From contig JBDTNQ010000084.1 in the NCBI GenBank assembly GCA_039933635.1, forward strand, positions 1 through 19,055: a stretch of 19,055 nt of DNA, given 5' to 3'. The stretch comes from JBDTNQ01 sp039933635. Lineage in GTDB: Bacteria > Acidobacteriota > Vicinamibacteria > Vicinamibacterales > SCN-69-37. A program made the translations under genes and the position numbers. How positions within the stretch are numbered: the first letter of the stretch is position 1; every line of letters begins with the position of its first letter. The notes under the pieces were generated by a model. That model searched no databases, was not told the DNA's origin, and saw only the letters and a program-made list of their open reading frames with translations. This document shows positions 1 through 10,529 of this stretch, in pieces.

Positions 1-112
1 TCACTATCAGTTCGTCTACGCGAAGGGCGCGGGCCATACTGACGGCAAGGTGATTGCCCAGACGTACCCGCAGGCCCTCGAATGGGTATGGCAGGGGTAC
101 GTCCCGAAGTAA
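1..112 (+). CDS. C-terminal fragment of an esterase-like alpha/beta hydrolase
   Basis: Only the last 36 codons are in the window, read from base 2 to a TAA at 110-112. The peptide contains GAGHTDGKVIAQTYPQALEW followed by VWQGYVPK. The G-A-G-H-x-D-G motif followed by a tryptophan-rich end resembles the tail of enterochelin-esterase-like (putative esterase, PF00756) proteins, where this histidine is the catalytic one. That family link is from memory of the motif and the fragment is short, so the exact function is open. The gene converges on treS with only four bases between the stop codons. Confidence 0.5.
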   Translation, partial: HYQFVYAKGAGHTDGKVIAQTYPQALEWVWQGYVPK

Positions 113-116
113 TTGG

Positions 117-3491
<3,375 letters not shown>

Positions 3492-3536
3492 CTTCGTCCT
3501 CGACCGCTGCCGGCTGGGTTCGACAGGGGACTAAGC

Positions 3537-3543
3537 GATAATA
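3537..3543. promoter_or_regulatory. Overlapping divergent -10 boxes for treS and the cysteine desulfurase gene
   Basis: The 57-base gap between the two divergent genes holds GATAAT at 3537-3542 on the plus strand and, overlapping it on the minus strand, TATTAT at 3543-3538. The plus-strand box ends six bases before ATG 3549, which would place the transcription start at or near the A of the start codon. No clear -35 box is seen at the proper spacing on either strand. The call rests on AT content and position in a very GC-rich background. Confidence 0.35.
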
Positions 3544-3548
3544 CCGAT

Positions 3549-4700
3549 ATGCCGCGCCCGCCGGTATATCTCGACTGCCACGCCACGACGCCGGTCGACC
3601 GTCGCGTCCTCGATGCGATGCTGCCGTACTTCTCGGAGACCTTCGGCAATCCCGCCTCGTCGACGCACGAGTGGGGATGGAAGGCGCAGGAGGCCGTCGA
3701 TCAGGCCCGCAAGCAGGTGGCGGCGGCCGTCGGCGCGACCGCCCGTGAGATCGTGTTCACGAGCGGTGCGACCGAATCGAATAATCTCGCCATCCGGGGG
3801 ATCGCCGATCGCACGCCGGCGGATCGCCGGCACCTCATTGTCTCCGCCGTGGAGCACAAGTCGGTACTCGAAGTCGCCCACCTGCTCGAGTCGCAGGGAT
3901 GGCGGGTGACCTGCGTGCCCGTCGAGCGGACGGGCCGTGTGCGGATGGATGTCATCGAAGACGCGCTTCGCTCCGGAGCGGCCATCGTCAGCGTGATGGC
4001 CGCGAACAACGAGATCGGTACGATCCAGCCTCTCGCGGAGATCGGCGCGCTCGCGCACGCGCATGGCGCGTTGTTTCACGTTGATGCGGCCCAGGCCGTG
4101 GGCAAGATTCCGATCGATGTGAACGCGATGCAGATTGATCTGCTGTCGCTGACGGCGCACAAGATCTACGGCCCGAAAGGATGCGGCGCCATCTTCATCC
4201 GACGCCGCGTCGAGTTGTCGCCGTTGCTAATCGGCGGCGGACACGAACGCGGCGTACGGGCCGGCACGCTCAACGTGCCCGGTATTGTCGGTCTGGGCAC
4301 GGCGTGCGCGCTCGCCTGCGCGTCCATGGACGAGGAAGGCCCGCGCGTGCGCGCGCTTCGCGATCGCCTGCTCGACGGGTTGTGTTCGCAGTTGACCGGC
4401 GTCAGTGTCAACGGAGGCCTCGAGAATCGCCTCCCGAACAATTTGCACGTGGGTTTCGACGGTGTCGACGGCGAGTCGCTGCTCGTTGGCATCGGCAATA
4501 TCGCGGTGTCGACCGGCTCGGCGTGCAGTTCGGCGACCGGCCAGCCCTCGTACGTGTTGCAGGCGCTCTTGGGCGCGGACGTCCCTTCGGCCTATGTGCG
4601 CTTCGGCCTTGGTCGATTCACCACCGCGGACGAAATCGACTACGCCATTCAGAGCTTTGTGACCGTCGTCAAACATCTGCGCGACATGGCGCCTGTCTAG
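3549..4700 (+). CDS. iscS: Cysteine desulfurase, IscS/NifS type
   Basis: This 383-residue PLP enzyme removes sulfur from cysteine as a persulfide for Fe-S cluster and other sulfur-transfer chemistry. It opens with VYLDCHATTPVDRRVLDAM and has FGNPASSTHEWG, FTSGATESNN and the AVEHKS histidine (H103). The PLP lysine is K205 in SLTAHKIYGPKG, with D179 and Q182 in HVDAAQAVGK. The catalytic cysteine C326 lies in STGSACSSAT followed by PSYVLQAL, the long-loop arrangement of group I (IscS/NifS) enzymes. Length fits the family. The start has no Shine-Dalgarno; the -10-like box just upstream suggests a leaderless message. No iscU, iscA or mnmA lies alongside, so its sulfur acceptor cannot be told from context. 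Confidence 0.93.
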   Translation: MPRPPVYLDCHATTPVDRRVLDAMLPYFSETFGNPASSTHEWGWKAQEAVDQARKQVAAAVGATAREIVFTSGATESNNLAIRGIADRTPADRRHLIVSAVEHKSVLEVAHLLESQGWRVTCVPVERTGRVRMDVIEDALRSGAAIVSVMAANNEIGTIQPLAEIGALAHAHGALFHVDAAQAVGKIPIDVNAMQIDLLSLTAHKIYGPKGCGAIFIRRRVELSPLLIGGGHERGVRAGTLNVPGIVGLGTACALACASMDEEGPRVRALRDRLLDGLCSQLTGVSVNGGLENRLPNNLHVGFDGVDGESLLVGIGNIAVSTGSACSSATGQPSYVLQALLGADVPSAYVRFGLGRFTTADEIDYAIQSFVTVVKHLRDMAPV

Positions 4701-4704
4701 CCGA

Positions 4705-4757
4705 CCTCGCGCTCGGCGAGGATGCGCCACTGCCTCGCCAACCCACGCGCCGTGGGT
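4705..4757 (+). terminator. Two short hairpins after the cysteine desulfurase gene
   Basis: CCTCGC (4705-4710) pairs with GCGAGG (4716-4721) across a five-base loop, and ACCCAC (4741-4746) pairs with GTGGGT (4752-4757), also across five bases. Neither is followed by a T run, so intrinsic termination would be weak; they may help end the upstream transcript or be chance in GC-rich DNA. The rest of the 113-base gap shows no convincing promoter. Confidence 0.25.
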
Positions 4758-4801
4758 CTGGCACTTTCCGGTCTTCAGGCCCCCAGCCCTGAGCCATCGA
4801 C

Positions 4802-4807
4802 AAGGAG
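4802..4807 (+). promoter_or_regulatory. Ribosome binding site deciding the start at 4814
   Basis: AAGGAG lies six bases before ATG 4814. An in-frame TTG at 4811 would be only three bases from it, so the ATG is the better start. Confidence 0.6.
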
Positions 4808-4813
4808 CTCTTG

Positions 4814-5638
4814 ATGGCCGTGAATGATCCCAACGAAGGCGTTCGTCGCGAGTTGGGCAACGATTCCAGGCGACCCGGACGCGAATCGCGTCTGCTGGTG
4901 CTCGTCGTGGGCGTATCGCTGGCCGTGCTGTTCGTGTTGGCGCGGTTCCGATTTCCCGCGTCCGATCTGACGGTCGTCACCCCCAGCGCCGCGCCGCTGG
5001 CGGGCCTCGCCGCGCGCGCGACCTTCGACGACATGGCCGGCACGATGTCGGATGTGCTGGCACGCGTCTCCGGAGCCATCGCCGTGATCGAAATCGCCCC
5101 GCCCGAGTCCAGGCCCAAGCGCGGGGAGCCCGTGCCACCGACGTCCGCGCCGCGATGGGTGCCGGCGCTGCGGGTTGCCGACGATGTGGCCCTCGCGCAT
5201 GTCCCAGCGGGCTGGCAACCCGTGACCGGGTTGAACCTCGATGGACCGGTGCAGCTTGTGGCGGCCGACCCACGGACGCAGATCGGTCTGGTGCGCGTTC
5301 CCGCGGCAGGCGCATTTCCCGATGGTTTGGCTGGCGCCGTGGTCGGTTTCACTGGTCTGTCCTATGCCGCCGTCGTCGATGCCACGCCCGCGGGACCGAG
5401 CGTCCAACCACTGTTTCTGGGACGCGTGTATCCCATCCCGGAAGTAGGCTGGCCGCAGCCCGTGTCCGGCATCGCAGGACAGAGCAGGCCGGCGCCCGGC
5501 AATCTCGTCTTCGCGATCAACGGCCGGCTGATCGGATTGGTGACTGGCACTGCCGACGATGCGCGGTTGCTGTCGGCCGAAGCACTGCAGACCCTGATCG
5601 GCCAATTCAGGCCCGCCGCTGGAGGCGCCAAGCCTTGA
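4814..5638 (+). CDS. Membrane-anchored trypsin-like (HtrA-fold) protein without catalytic serine
   Basis: This 274-residue protein has a charged N-terminus, one membrane segment at about 27-43 (LLVLVVGVSLAVLFVLA) and a large segment expected on the outer face of the membrane. The pattern from about 75 on recalls a trypsin-like HtrA/DegP core: GAIAVIEI, then ADDVALAHVP (H129 where NAHV usually sits), ADPRTQIGLVRVP (D152 where D-x-A-L-L-K-V usually sits), and APGNLVFAINGRLIGLVTG (229-245), which matches GNSGGPLxxxxGxVIGI except that the serine and the SGGP block are gone. I see no PDZ domain. The fold assignment is inference from weak motifs; if right, it is a pseudoprotease that may bind or sense rather than cut. 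Its stop overlaps the start of the next gene, so it belongs to the antiporter-trehalose cluster. Confidence 0.6.
   Translation: MAVNDPNEGVRRELGNDSRRPGRESRLLVLVVGVSLAVLFVLARFRFPASDLTVVTPSAAPLAGLAARATFDDMAGTMSDVLARVSGAIAVIEIAPPESRPKRGEPVPPTSAPRWVPALRVADDVALAHVPAGWQPVTGLNLDGPVQLVAADPRTQIGLVRVPAAGAFPDGLAGAVVGFTGLSYAAVVDATPAGPSVQPLFLGRVYPIPEVGWPQPVSGIAGQSRPAPGNLVFAINGRLIGLVTGTADDARLLSAEALQTLIGQFRPAAGGAKP
5621..5625 (+). promoter_or_regulatory. Ribosome binding site deciding the TTG start at 5635
   Basis: GGAGG lies inside the end of the upstream gene, nine bases before TTG 5635. The TTG overlaps the upstream TGA as TTGA, a typical translational-coupling arrangement. Confidence 0.6.
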
Positions 5639-6828
5639 AGGCGGTACGGCCGGAAGTCCGGCGTCGGGAGCTCGGCGGACCTGACCCACTCGACCGTCGC
5701 CTCGGTGTACCGAAAACGCCCTCCGCCCTGGGATGGCTGGTGGCGCTGCTGCGCCGGCGATCCGCGCTGGGTCTGGCGCCCGCGCTCACGCCGGCCGTGA
5801 TCTTCCTGCCGCTTGGCGCGCTGCTCGGACCGCATGGGCTCGCGTGGTTTTCGCCGCGCCTGCTCGGCCGACTCGATCTCGCCGTGACCATTGCCCTCGC
5901 GGTCCTCGGCGTGCTGGTCGGCATCGCGCTCGGCCGCGAAATTCGAACGGCGTTCGGACTATTTCTCGCAGCCAGTCTCGAAAGTGTGGTCACGACCGCG
6001 GCGGTGGCGGCCGCGTCAGCGTTCTACATTCAGCGGACAGGTATGCCGCTGTCGGTGCCGCTGCTGGCGTTCTCGCTGGCGCTCGGCCTTTGCGCGTCGG
6101 CATCGTCGGCCACGTCGGCCGATCCGGATTCGGAGCCCGCGGCGTCGGTCGCGACGCGCGTCGCGGACCTCGACGACGTGGTGCCGATCGTGCTGGCGGT
6201 CGGGGCGTTTGCCCTGCTGTCGCAGGGACAGGTGTCGCCAATGGTCTTGTGGCTGGCGCCGCCGGTCGTCGGTCTGTCCGTTGGTGCCATCGGCTGGCTG
6301 GTGTTCGATCGCGCCGAATCAGGCCCCGAGCGCGTGGTGTTCGTGCTGGGCGCGCTCGCGCTGGCCGGCGGCGCAGCCGCGTACCTGCGCGTGTCGCCGC
6401 TGGCGGTCGGCCTTGTGGCGGGGTTGACCTGGACCGTTGCGCCTGGCCGCGCCGATCGCGTCGTCGAAGCCGATTTGCGGAAAGTGCAGCATCCGCTCGT
6501 GGTCCTGCTGCTCGTGACCGCAGGCGCGCATGCGACGTTGACGGCAGCGGCGTGGTGGCTGCTGCCGCCGTATCTCCTCTTTCGACTGGCGGGAAAGGTG
6601 ACAGGCGCCTGGTTGTTGGGACCGCGCCTCGATGTGCGACCGTCCGATCTGGCGTCATATCTCATGCCGCCCGGTGTGCTCGCCGTTGCGTTCGCGCTGA
6701 ATTTCAGACAGGTGCTGCCGCAGGCCGTCGGTGACGTGCTGCTGTCGACCGTGGCGCTTGGCACCGCAGCCTTCGAGCTGTTCGCGCTGGCCGTCGTGCC
6801 CCATTGGCGCCGAAGGGCGGTTCGATGA
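5635..6828 (+). CDS. Polytopic membrane protein, CPA2/Na+-H+ exchanger-like
   Basis: This 397-residue protein has about ten or more hydrophobic segments after a charged N-terminal stretch of some 45 residues. Antiporter-like features are LTPAVIFLPLGALLGPHGL (51-69, similar to the second helix xGxLLGPxGL of CPA2 exchangers), a small-residue-rich helix LCASASSATSA (152-162), and an acidic pair in VADLDDVVPIVLAVG (D180, D181), which recalls the ion-binding Asp pair of electrogenic exchangers. I infer a cation/proton antiporter or antiporter-derived subunit; the substrate is unknown. TTG 5635 is chosen because of the good Shine-Dalgarno and the TTGA overlap; the same frame is open further upstream, but that part lies inside the previous gene. 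The stop TGA overlaps the ATG of the antiporter-OtsA gene (ATGA), so the three genes are probably made together. Confidence 0.7.
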   Translation: MKAVRPEVRRRELGGPDPLDRRLGVPKTPSALGWLVALLRRRSALGLAPALTPAVIFLPLGALLGPHGLAWFSPRLLGRLDLAVTIALAVLGVLVGIALGREIRTAFGLFLAASLESVVTTAAVAAASAFYIQRTGMPLSVPLLAFSLALGLCASASSATSADPDSEPAASVATRVADLDDVVPIVLAVGAFALLSQGQVSPMVLWLAPPVVGLSVGAIGWLVFDRAESGPERVVFVLGALALAGGAAAYLRVSPLAVGLVAGLTWTVAPGRADRVVEADLRKVQHPLVVLLLVTAGAHATLTAAAWWLLPPYLLFRLAGKVTGAWLLGPRLDVRPSDLASYLMPPGVLAVAFALNFRQVLPQAVGDVLLSTVALGTAAFELFALAVVPHWRRRAVR

Positions 6829-9542
6829 GGCGGGTGGCCGCCGGCGCGATCGCGGTCGCGCTTTCGTGGCTCGTGATTTCCCGTCTTGATGATGGGTCGG
6901 CCACCGCGTCGGCCCTGGCGCTGGGCGTCACGCTCCTCGCCTCGGCCGTCCTCGGCTGGCTGTGCGGGTTCGTGCGGCTGCCGCGGGTGATTGGCTATCT
7001 CGCGATTGGCCTCATCTGCGGACCATCGCTCGCCAACATCATCACCGACAGCCTCGCGCGGGATCTCCAGGCCGCCAGCCGCTTCGCGGTGATCGTGATT
7101 GCCGTGGTTGCGGGACTGCAGATCGATCTGCGCCGCTTCCGCCTGCGATTCAATCGCGTGCTGGCGCTCGTCGCTGGCACGCTTGCGGTCGGCTGGGTCG
7201 CGATGGCGATCGTCATCTACGTCATTTGGCCGTGGCTGCCGATTGGGGCGGACCTGATCGGTGCGCAGCGAATCGCGGTCGTGGCGCTGACGGCGACGTT
7301 GCTGCTCGGGGCGTCGCCCGCGGCTGCGATCGCGGTGATCGTCGAAGGCCGGGCGCGCGGCCCGCTCTCGGATCTCTCGACGGAACTCGTGGTCGTGCTC
7401 GAGACCGTGACGGTCGTGCTGCTCGTTGCGTGCCTTGAGAGTGCGCGCGTGATCTTTGGCGTACCCGACCGGACGCCCTGGACGCTGTTCGCCAGCGCGG
7501 CCTGGGCGCTGCTGGGATCGGCCGCCTTCGGCGCCATCATGGGCGCCGCGTTCACGCTGTACCTCAGGCTCGTCGGACGCGAGGTCACCGTCGTCTTGCT
7601 CGCGTTGTGCGCGGCGCTGAGCGGGCTCGCCGTGCCGTTCCGATTCGAGCCGTTCCTGGCGGGGATTGCCGCGGGTATTGCGGTCCGCAACCTTCGCTCC
7701 GAGGCGGCTGACGTCCTGCGCGATGGGATCGAGTACGGCGCCATGCCCGTGCTGATTCTCTTCTTCGCCGCCACCGGTGCGTCGATTCACGTGGAGAACA
7801 TCGCCACCGTCGGGGTGATCGCGCTGGGTCTGTGCGCCTTGCGCGTCGTCGCGCTGCGCGCCGGCATCACCGTGGGCGATCGGCTGCACGGGACGACCAC
7901 GGCAGAAACGCCGCTCGTGTGGCGCGCGCTGCTGCCGACCACCGGTGTGACGCTTGGCCTGGCGACGGCGGTGTCGGCTGGACAGGTCGGCTGGGGGGCT
8001 CACCTCGAGGCGCTCCTGTTCGCGGTGGTCGCCATCAATCAGCTCGTCGGGCCCATCCTGTTCCGCGCGGCGCTGACGCAGGCGCGTGAAATTGGTCGCG
8101 CGGCCGGTGGGCTGGTCGTCGTGTCCAACCGGGAGCCGTGGATTCATCAGCGCGACGCGGACACCGGTGAGATTGTGGCGAAGCCGACGCCAGGGGGCGT
8201 GTCGGTTGCACTCGACGCGCTGATGCGCGAACGCGGCGGCGTGTGGATTGCGCACGGATCGGGTGATGCCGATCGCCAGGTCGTCGATGCGCAGGATTCC
8301 ATCGAGGTGCCGCCTGACGCGCCCGCGTACCGTCTCAGGCGCCTGTGGCTGACGCCAACGCAGGTGGAGCGGTATTACGGCGGATTTTCGAACAGCGCGC
8401 TGTGGCCGCTGTGTCACCAGGCGCACGTGCGCCCGCACTTCCGTGAGGAAGACTGGCTGGCGTATCAGGACGTCAACCGCCTCTTCGCCGACGCCGTCGC
8501 GGTCGAGGCGCCGCCCGAGGCCTCGGTGTTCTTCAACGACTACCACCTGTCGCTGGCGGCGGCGTATCTGCGCGCGCGGCGTCCGACGCTGCGCAGCGCG
8601 CTCTTCTGGCACATCCCGTGGCCGGATGTCGATCGCCTGCACATCTGTCCGTGGCGAAAGGAAATCCTGGAGGGGCTGCTGAGCAACGACCTGCTCGCGT
8701 TTCAAGTGCCGCGCGACACGAAGAATTTTCTGGCGGCGGTCACCGAGGAACTGGGTGTGGCCGTGTCGGGCGACGTGGCGTTCTGGGAAGACCACGCGGT
8801 GCGCGTGGTGTCGATCCCCATCGGGGCCGACTTCGATCGCATCTCGTCGATCCTGAGCGAAGGCCAGCTCACGCCGGAGATGGAACGTCTCCAGCGCGAG
8901 CACGGGCTGGCCGGCAAAGTCGTGGGCGTCGGCGTCGACCGGCTCGATTACACCAAGGGCATCCCCGAACGCATCGGCGCGATGGCACGCCTGCTGCGCG
9001 AGCATCCGGATCTGGCCGACCGCTTCGTCTTCGTCCAGATCGGTGTGCCCTCGCGTGCCGACGTGCCGGGATACGCCGAGATTTCGGCTGAGATCGACGC
9101 GCTGGTCGCGCGCGTGAACGTCGAGTTCGGGCGTGGTCCGGATGACGGCCCGGTCCGATACGTCAAGCAGACCTTCGAACTGCCGGACCTCGTGGCGCTG
9201 TACCGAATCGCGGACTTCTGTATCGTGTCGTCACTGCACGATGGGATGAATCTGGTGGCGAAGGAGTTCGTGTCCGCACGTGACGACCTCGATGGGGTAC
9301 TGATCTTGAGTGAGCTGGCCGGCGCGGCGCATGAACTGGCCGAGGCGCTCATCATCAATCCGTACGATGAGCGGGGATTCACGGCAGCCATCGCGAGGGC
9401 GATCGACATGCCGATTTGGGAACGGCGCCGACGGATGCAGGCGTTGCGTCGCCGGGTGGCGGGTCGCGACGTGCTCGCCTGGGCGTCCGACATTCTCGAT
9501 CGGTTGGAACGACAGAAAGGCGCGGGGTTTCTTTCTGGGTAG
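6825..9542 (+). CDS. otsA: CPA2-type antiporter domain fused to trehalose-6-phosphate synthase
   Basis: This 905-residue protein has two parts in one unbroken frame. Residues 1 to about 425 are a polytopic membrane domain with CPA2 antiporter features: LPRVIGYLAIGLICGPSL (52-69), GLQIDLRRFR, and SPAAAIAVIVEGRARGPLS (164-182), then VVLETVTVV, where CPA2 proteins usually carry an Asp (here E193 T194). Residues 430-890 are a complete GT20 synthase making trehalose-6-phosphate from UDP-glucose and glucose-6-phosphate: LVVVSNREP, ALWPLCHQ, FFNDYHL (D572), LFWHIPWP, GVDRLDYTKGIPER (R706, K711), SSLHDGMNLVAKEF (D806) and IINPYDE. No in-frame ATG, GTG or TTG occurs from 8028 to 8120, so OtsA cannot easily start on its own. 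ATG 6825 is preferred over TTG 6804 because AAGGG lies seven bases upstream and ATGA overlaps the previous stop. The enzyme domain should face the cytoplasm. otsB follows. Confidence 0.92.
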   Translation: MRRVAAGAIAVALSWLVISRLDDGSATASALALGVTLLASAVLGWLCGFVRLPRVIGYLAIGLICGPSLANIITDSLARDLQAASRFAVIVIAVVAGLQIDLRRFRLRFNRVLALVAGTLAVGWVAMAIVIYVIWPWLPIGADLIGAQRIAVVALTATLLLGASPAAAIAVIVEGRARGPLSDLSTELVVVLETVTVVLLVACLESARVIFGVPDRTPWTLFASAAWALLGSAAFGAIMGAAFTLYLRLVGREVTVVLLALCAALSGLAVPFRFEPFLAGIAAGIAVRNLRSEAADVLRDGIEYGAMPVLILFFAATGASIHVENIATVGVIALGLCALRVVALRAGITVGDRLHGTTTAETPLVWRALLPTTGVTLGLATAVSAGQVGWGAHLEALLFAVVAINQLVGPILFRAALTQAREIGRAAGGLVVVSNREPWIHQRDADTGEIVAKPTPGGVSVALDALMRERGGVWIAHGSGDADRQVVDAQDSIEVPPDAPAYRLRRLWLTPTQVERYYGGFSNSALWPLCHQAHVRPHFREEDWLAYQDVNRLFADAVAVEAPPEASVFFNDYHLSLAAAYLRARRPTLRSALFWHIPWPDVDRLHICPWRKEILEGLLSNDLLAFQVPRDTKNFLAAVTEELGVAVSGDVAFWEDHAVRVVSIPIGADFDRISSILSEGQLTPEMERLQREHGLAGKVVGVGVDRLDYTKGIPERIGAMARLLREHPDLADRFVFVQIGVPSRADVPGYAEISAEIDALVARVNVEFGRGPDDGPVRYVKQTFELPDLVALYRIADFCIVSSLHDGMNLVAKEFVSARDDLDGVLILSELAGAAHELAEALIINPYDERGFTAAIARAIDMPIWERRRRMQALRRRVAGRDVLAWASDILDRLERQKGAGFLSG

Positions 9543-9582
9543 GCACGATCCGGCAAGTGGCTCGGCGTACACGCCCTCGGAC

Positions 9583-10386
9583 GTGGTGGCGGCCAACCTC
9601 CGGCAGCGGCTGGGCACCGGGCCTCTGCTACTGCTGACCGACTACGACGGCACGCTGTCTGAGTTGTCTCCGACACCAGAGCAGGCAGTGCTGGCAACCG
9701 ACGTGCGGCAGGAGATGGAGCGCGTCGCGGCTCTCCCGTCGGTGACGTTCGGCGTGGTCAGTGGCCGTCGGCTGAGTGATGTCCTCGAGCGCGTGGGCCC
9801 GGCCGCCGCCTTTGGCGCCGGCCTCCACGGGCTGGAAATCTGTGGGCCTGGGTGCGCGTTCCACCATCACGCGCTCGAGACGGTACACGCCGTGATCGCC
9901 TCGCTGGCGGCATCCGCCGCGCGCGAGATGACGCGGTTTCCAGGTGTCTATATCGAGAACAAGGTCTACGCCCTCACGTGTCACGTACGGCTCGTGCCGA
10001 ACGAACTGGCGGCACCGGCGCTCGAGACCTTCGCGACCCTGGCTCAGCCGTATCTGGAGTCGCTCATTCTCAAGTCGCTGATCGGCACCAAGGCGCTCGA
10101 GCTCCTGCCGAATGTGGACTGGCACAAGGGCCGGGCCGTGACCTGGATTCGTTCGCGCGTGGAGGAGCGGCTGGACACCGCCGTGCCCGTCGTCTATCTC
10201 GGCGACGACCGCACGGACGAGGACGCCTTCGGCGGCCTGACGGACGGCGACGTTGCGATTGGCGTCGGCGATCGCCCCCATACGGCGCTCATCGACTGGC
10301 GCCTGGCCGGCCCATCATCGGTTGGGCGCCTCTTCCGTCACCTGACGCGCCTGCGTTCGGACGGGCCTCCCCACCCCGCGCGGTAA
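9583..10386 (+). CDS. otsB: Trehalose-6-phosphate phosphatase
   Basis: This HAD-superfamily enzyme of 267 residues removes phosphate from trehalose-6-phosphate to give trehalose, the step after OtsA. Motif I is LLTDYDGTLSEL (D20 nucleophile, D22), motif II is VVSGRRL (S60), motif III lysine is K182 in WHKGRAV, and motif IV is YLGDDRTDEDAF (D208, D209). The family feature TKALELLP is also present. The start is uncertain: after the otsA stop the only in-frame usual codons before motif I are GTG 9583 and GTG 9586, neither with a clear Shine-Dalgarno. CTG 9535, overlapping the otsA stop region, is a possible alternative. GTG 9583 puts the nucleophile at residue 20, as in relatives. It is the last gene of the antiporter-trehalose cluster. 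Confidence 0.93.
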   Translation: MVAANLRQRLGTGPLLLLTDYDGTLSELSPTPEQAVLATDVRQEMERVAALPSVTFGVVSGRRLSDVLERVGPAAAFGAGLHGLEICGPGCAFHHHALETVHAVIASLAASAAREMTRFPGVYIENKVYALTCHVRLVPNELAAPALETFATLAQPYLESLILKSLIGTKALELLPNVDWHKGRAVTWIRSRVEERLDTAVPVVYLGDDRTDEDAFGGLTDGDVAIGVGDRPHTALIDWRLAGPSSVGRLFRHLTRLRSDGPPHPAR

Positions 10387-10410
10387 CCGCAGTTTCCATG
10401 TGCAGCCGAT

Positions 10411-10434
10411 ACCGGGTTTCTAAAGTCTCCCGGT
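10411..10434 (+). terminator. Hairpin after otsB
   Basis: ACCGGG (10411-10416) pairs with CCCGGT (10429-10434) around a 12-base loop, 25 bases past the otsB stop, followed only by a short TTC. It is a weak terminator candidate that may act with the stronger hairpin just downstream. Confidence 0.35.
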
Positions 10435-10439
10435 TTCAT

Positions 10440-10470
10440 GGCCCCGGGTGTCCCAAAGGCACCCGGGGCC
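10440..10470 (+). terminator. Strong GC hairpin between otsB and the MqnA/MqnD-family gene
   Basis: GGCCCCGGGTG (10440-10450) and CACCCGGGGCC (10460-10470) form a perfect 11-base-pair stem with a nine-base loop. No T run follows on the plus strand, so it is not a textbook intrinsic terminator; it could still block or pause polymerase, or stabilise the 3' end of the otsB message. It lies upstream of the inferred promoter of the next gene, consistent with a transcription-unit boundary. Confidence 0.5.
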
Positions 10471-10490
10471 GTGGGGTGTTCGTGGGCTCC

Positions 10491-10519
10491 TTGGACTTGG
10501 GCGTCCGGCCCACTAAACT
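10491..10519 (+). promoter_or_regulatory. Candidate promoter of the MqnA/MqnD-family gene
   Basis: TTGGAC (10491-10496) and TAAACT (10514-10519) are separated by 17 bases. The match to consensus is partial (about 3/6 and 4/6). Transcription would begin a few bases before ATG 10530, giving a very short leader. Confidence 0.35.
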
Positions 10520-10529
10520 ACTGTCCGAG

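Noticed and set aside
5155..5634. Longer N-terminus for the antiporter-like protein
   Set aside because: The frame is open but overlaps the upstream gene by 480 bases, and its Arg/Gly-rich translation is not protein-like; TTG 5635 has a good ribosome site.
6030..9005. 991-codon open frame on the minus strand
   Set aside because: It lies antisense to the antiporter-like gene and the antiporter-OtsA fusion, is extremely rich in Arg, Asp, His and Gln with no recognisable domain, and is explained by third-position GC bias.
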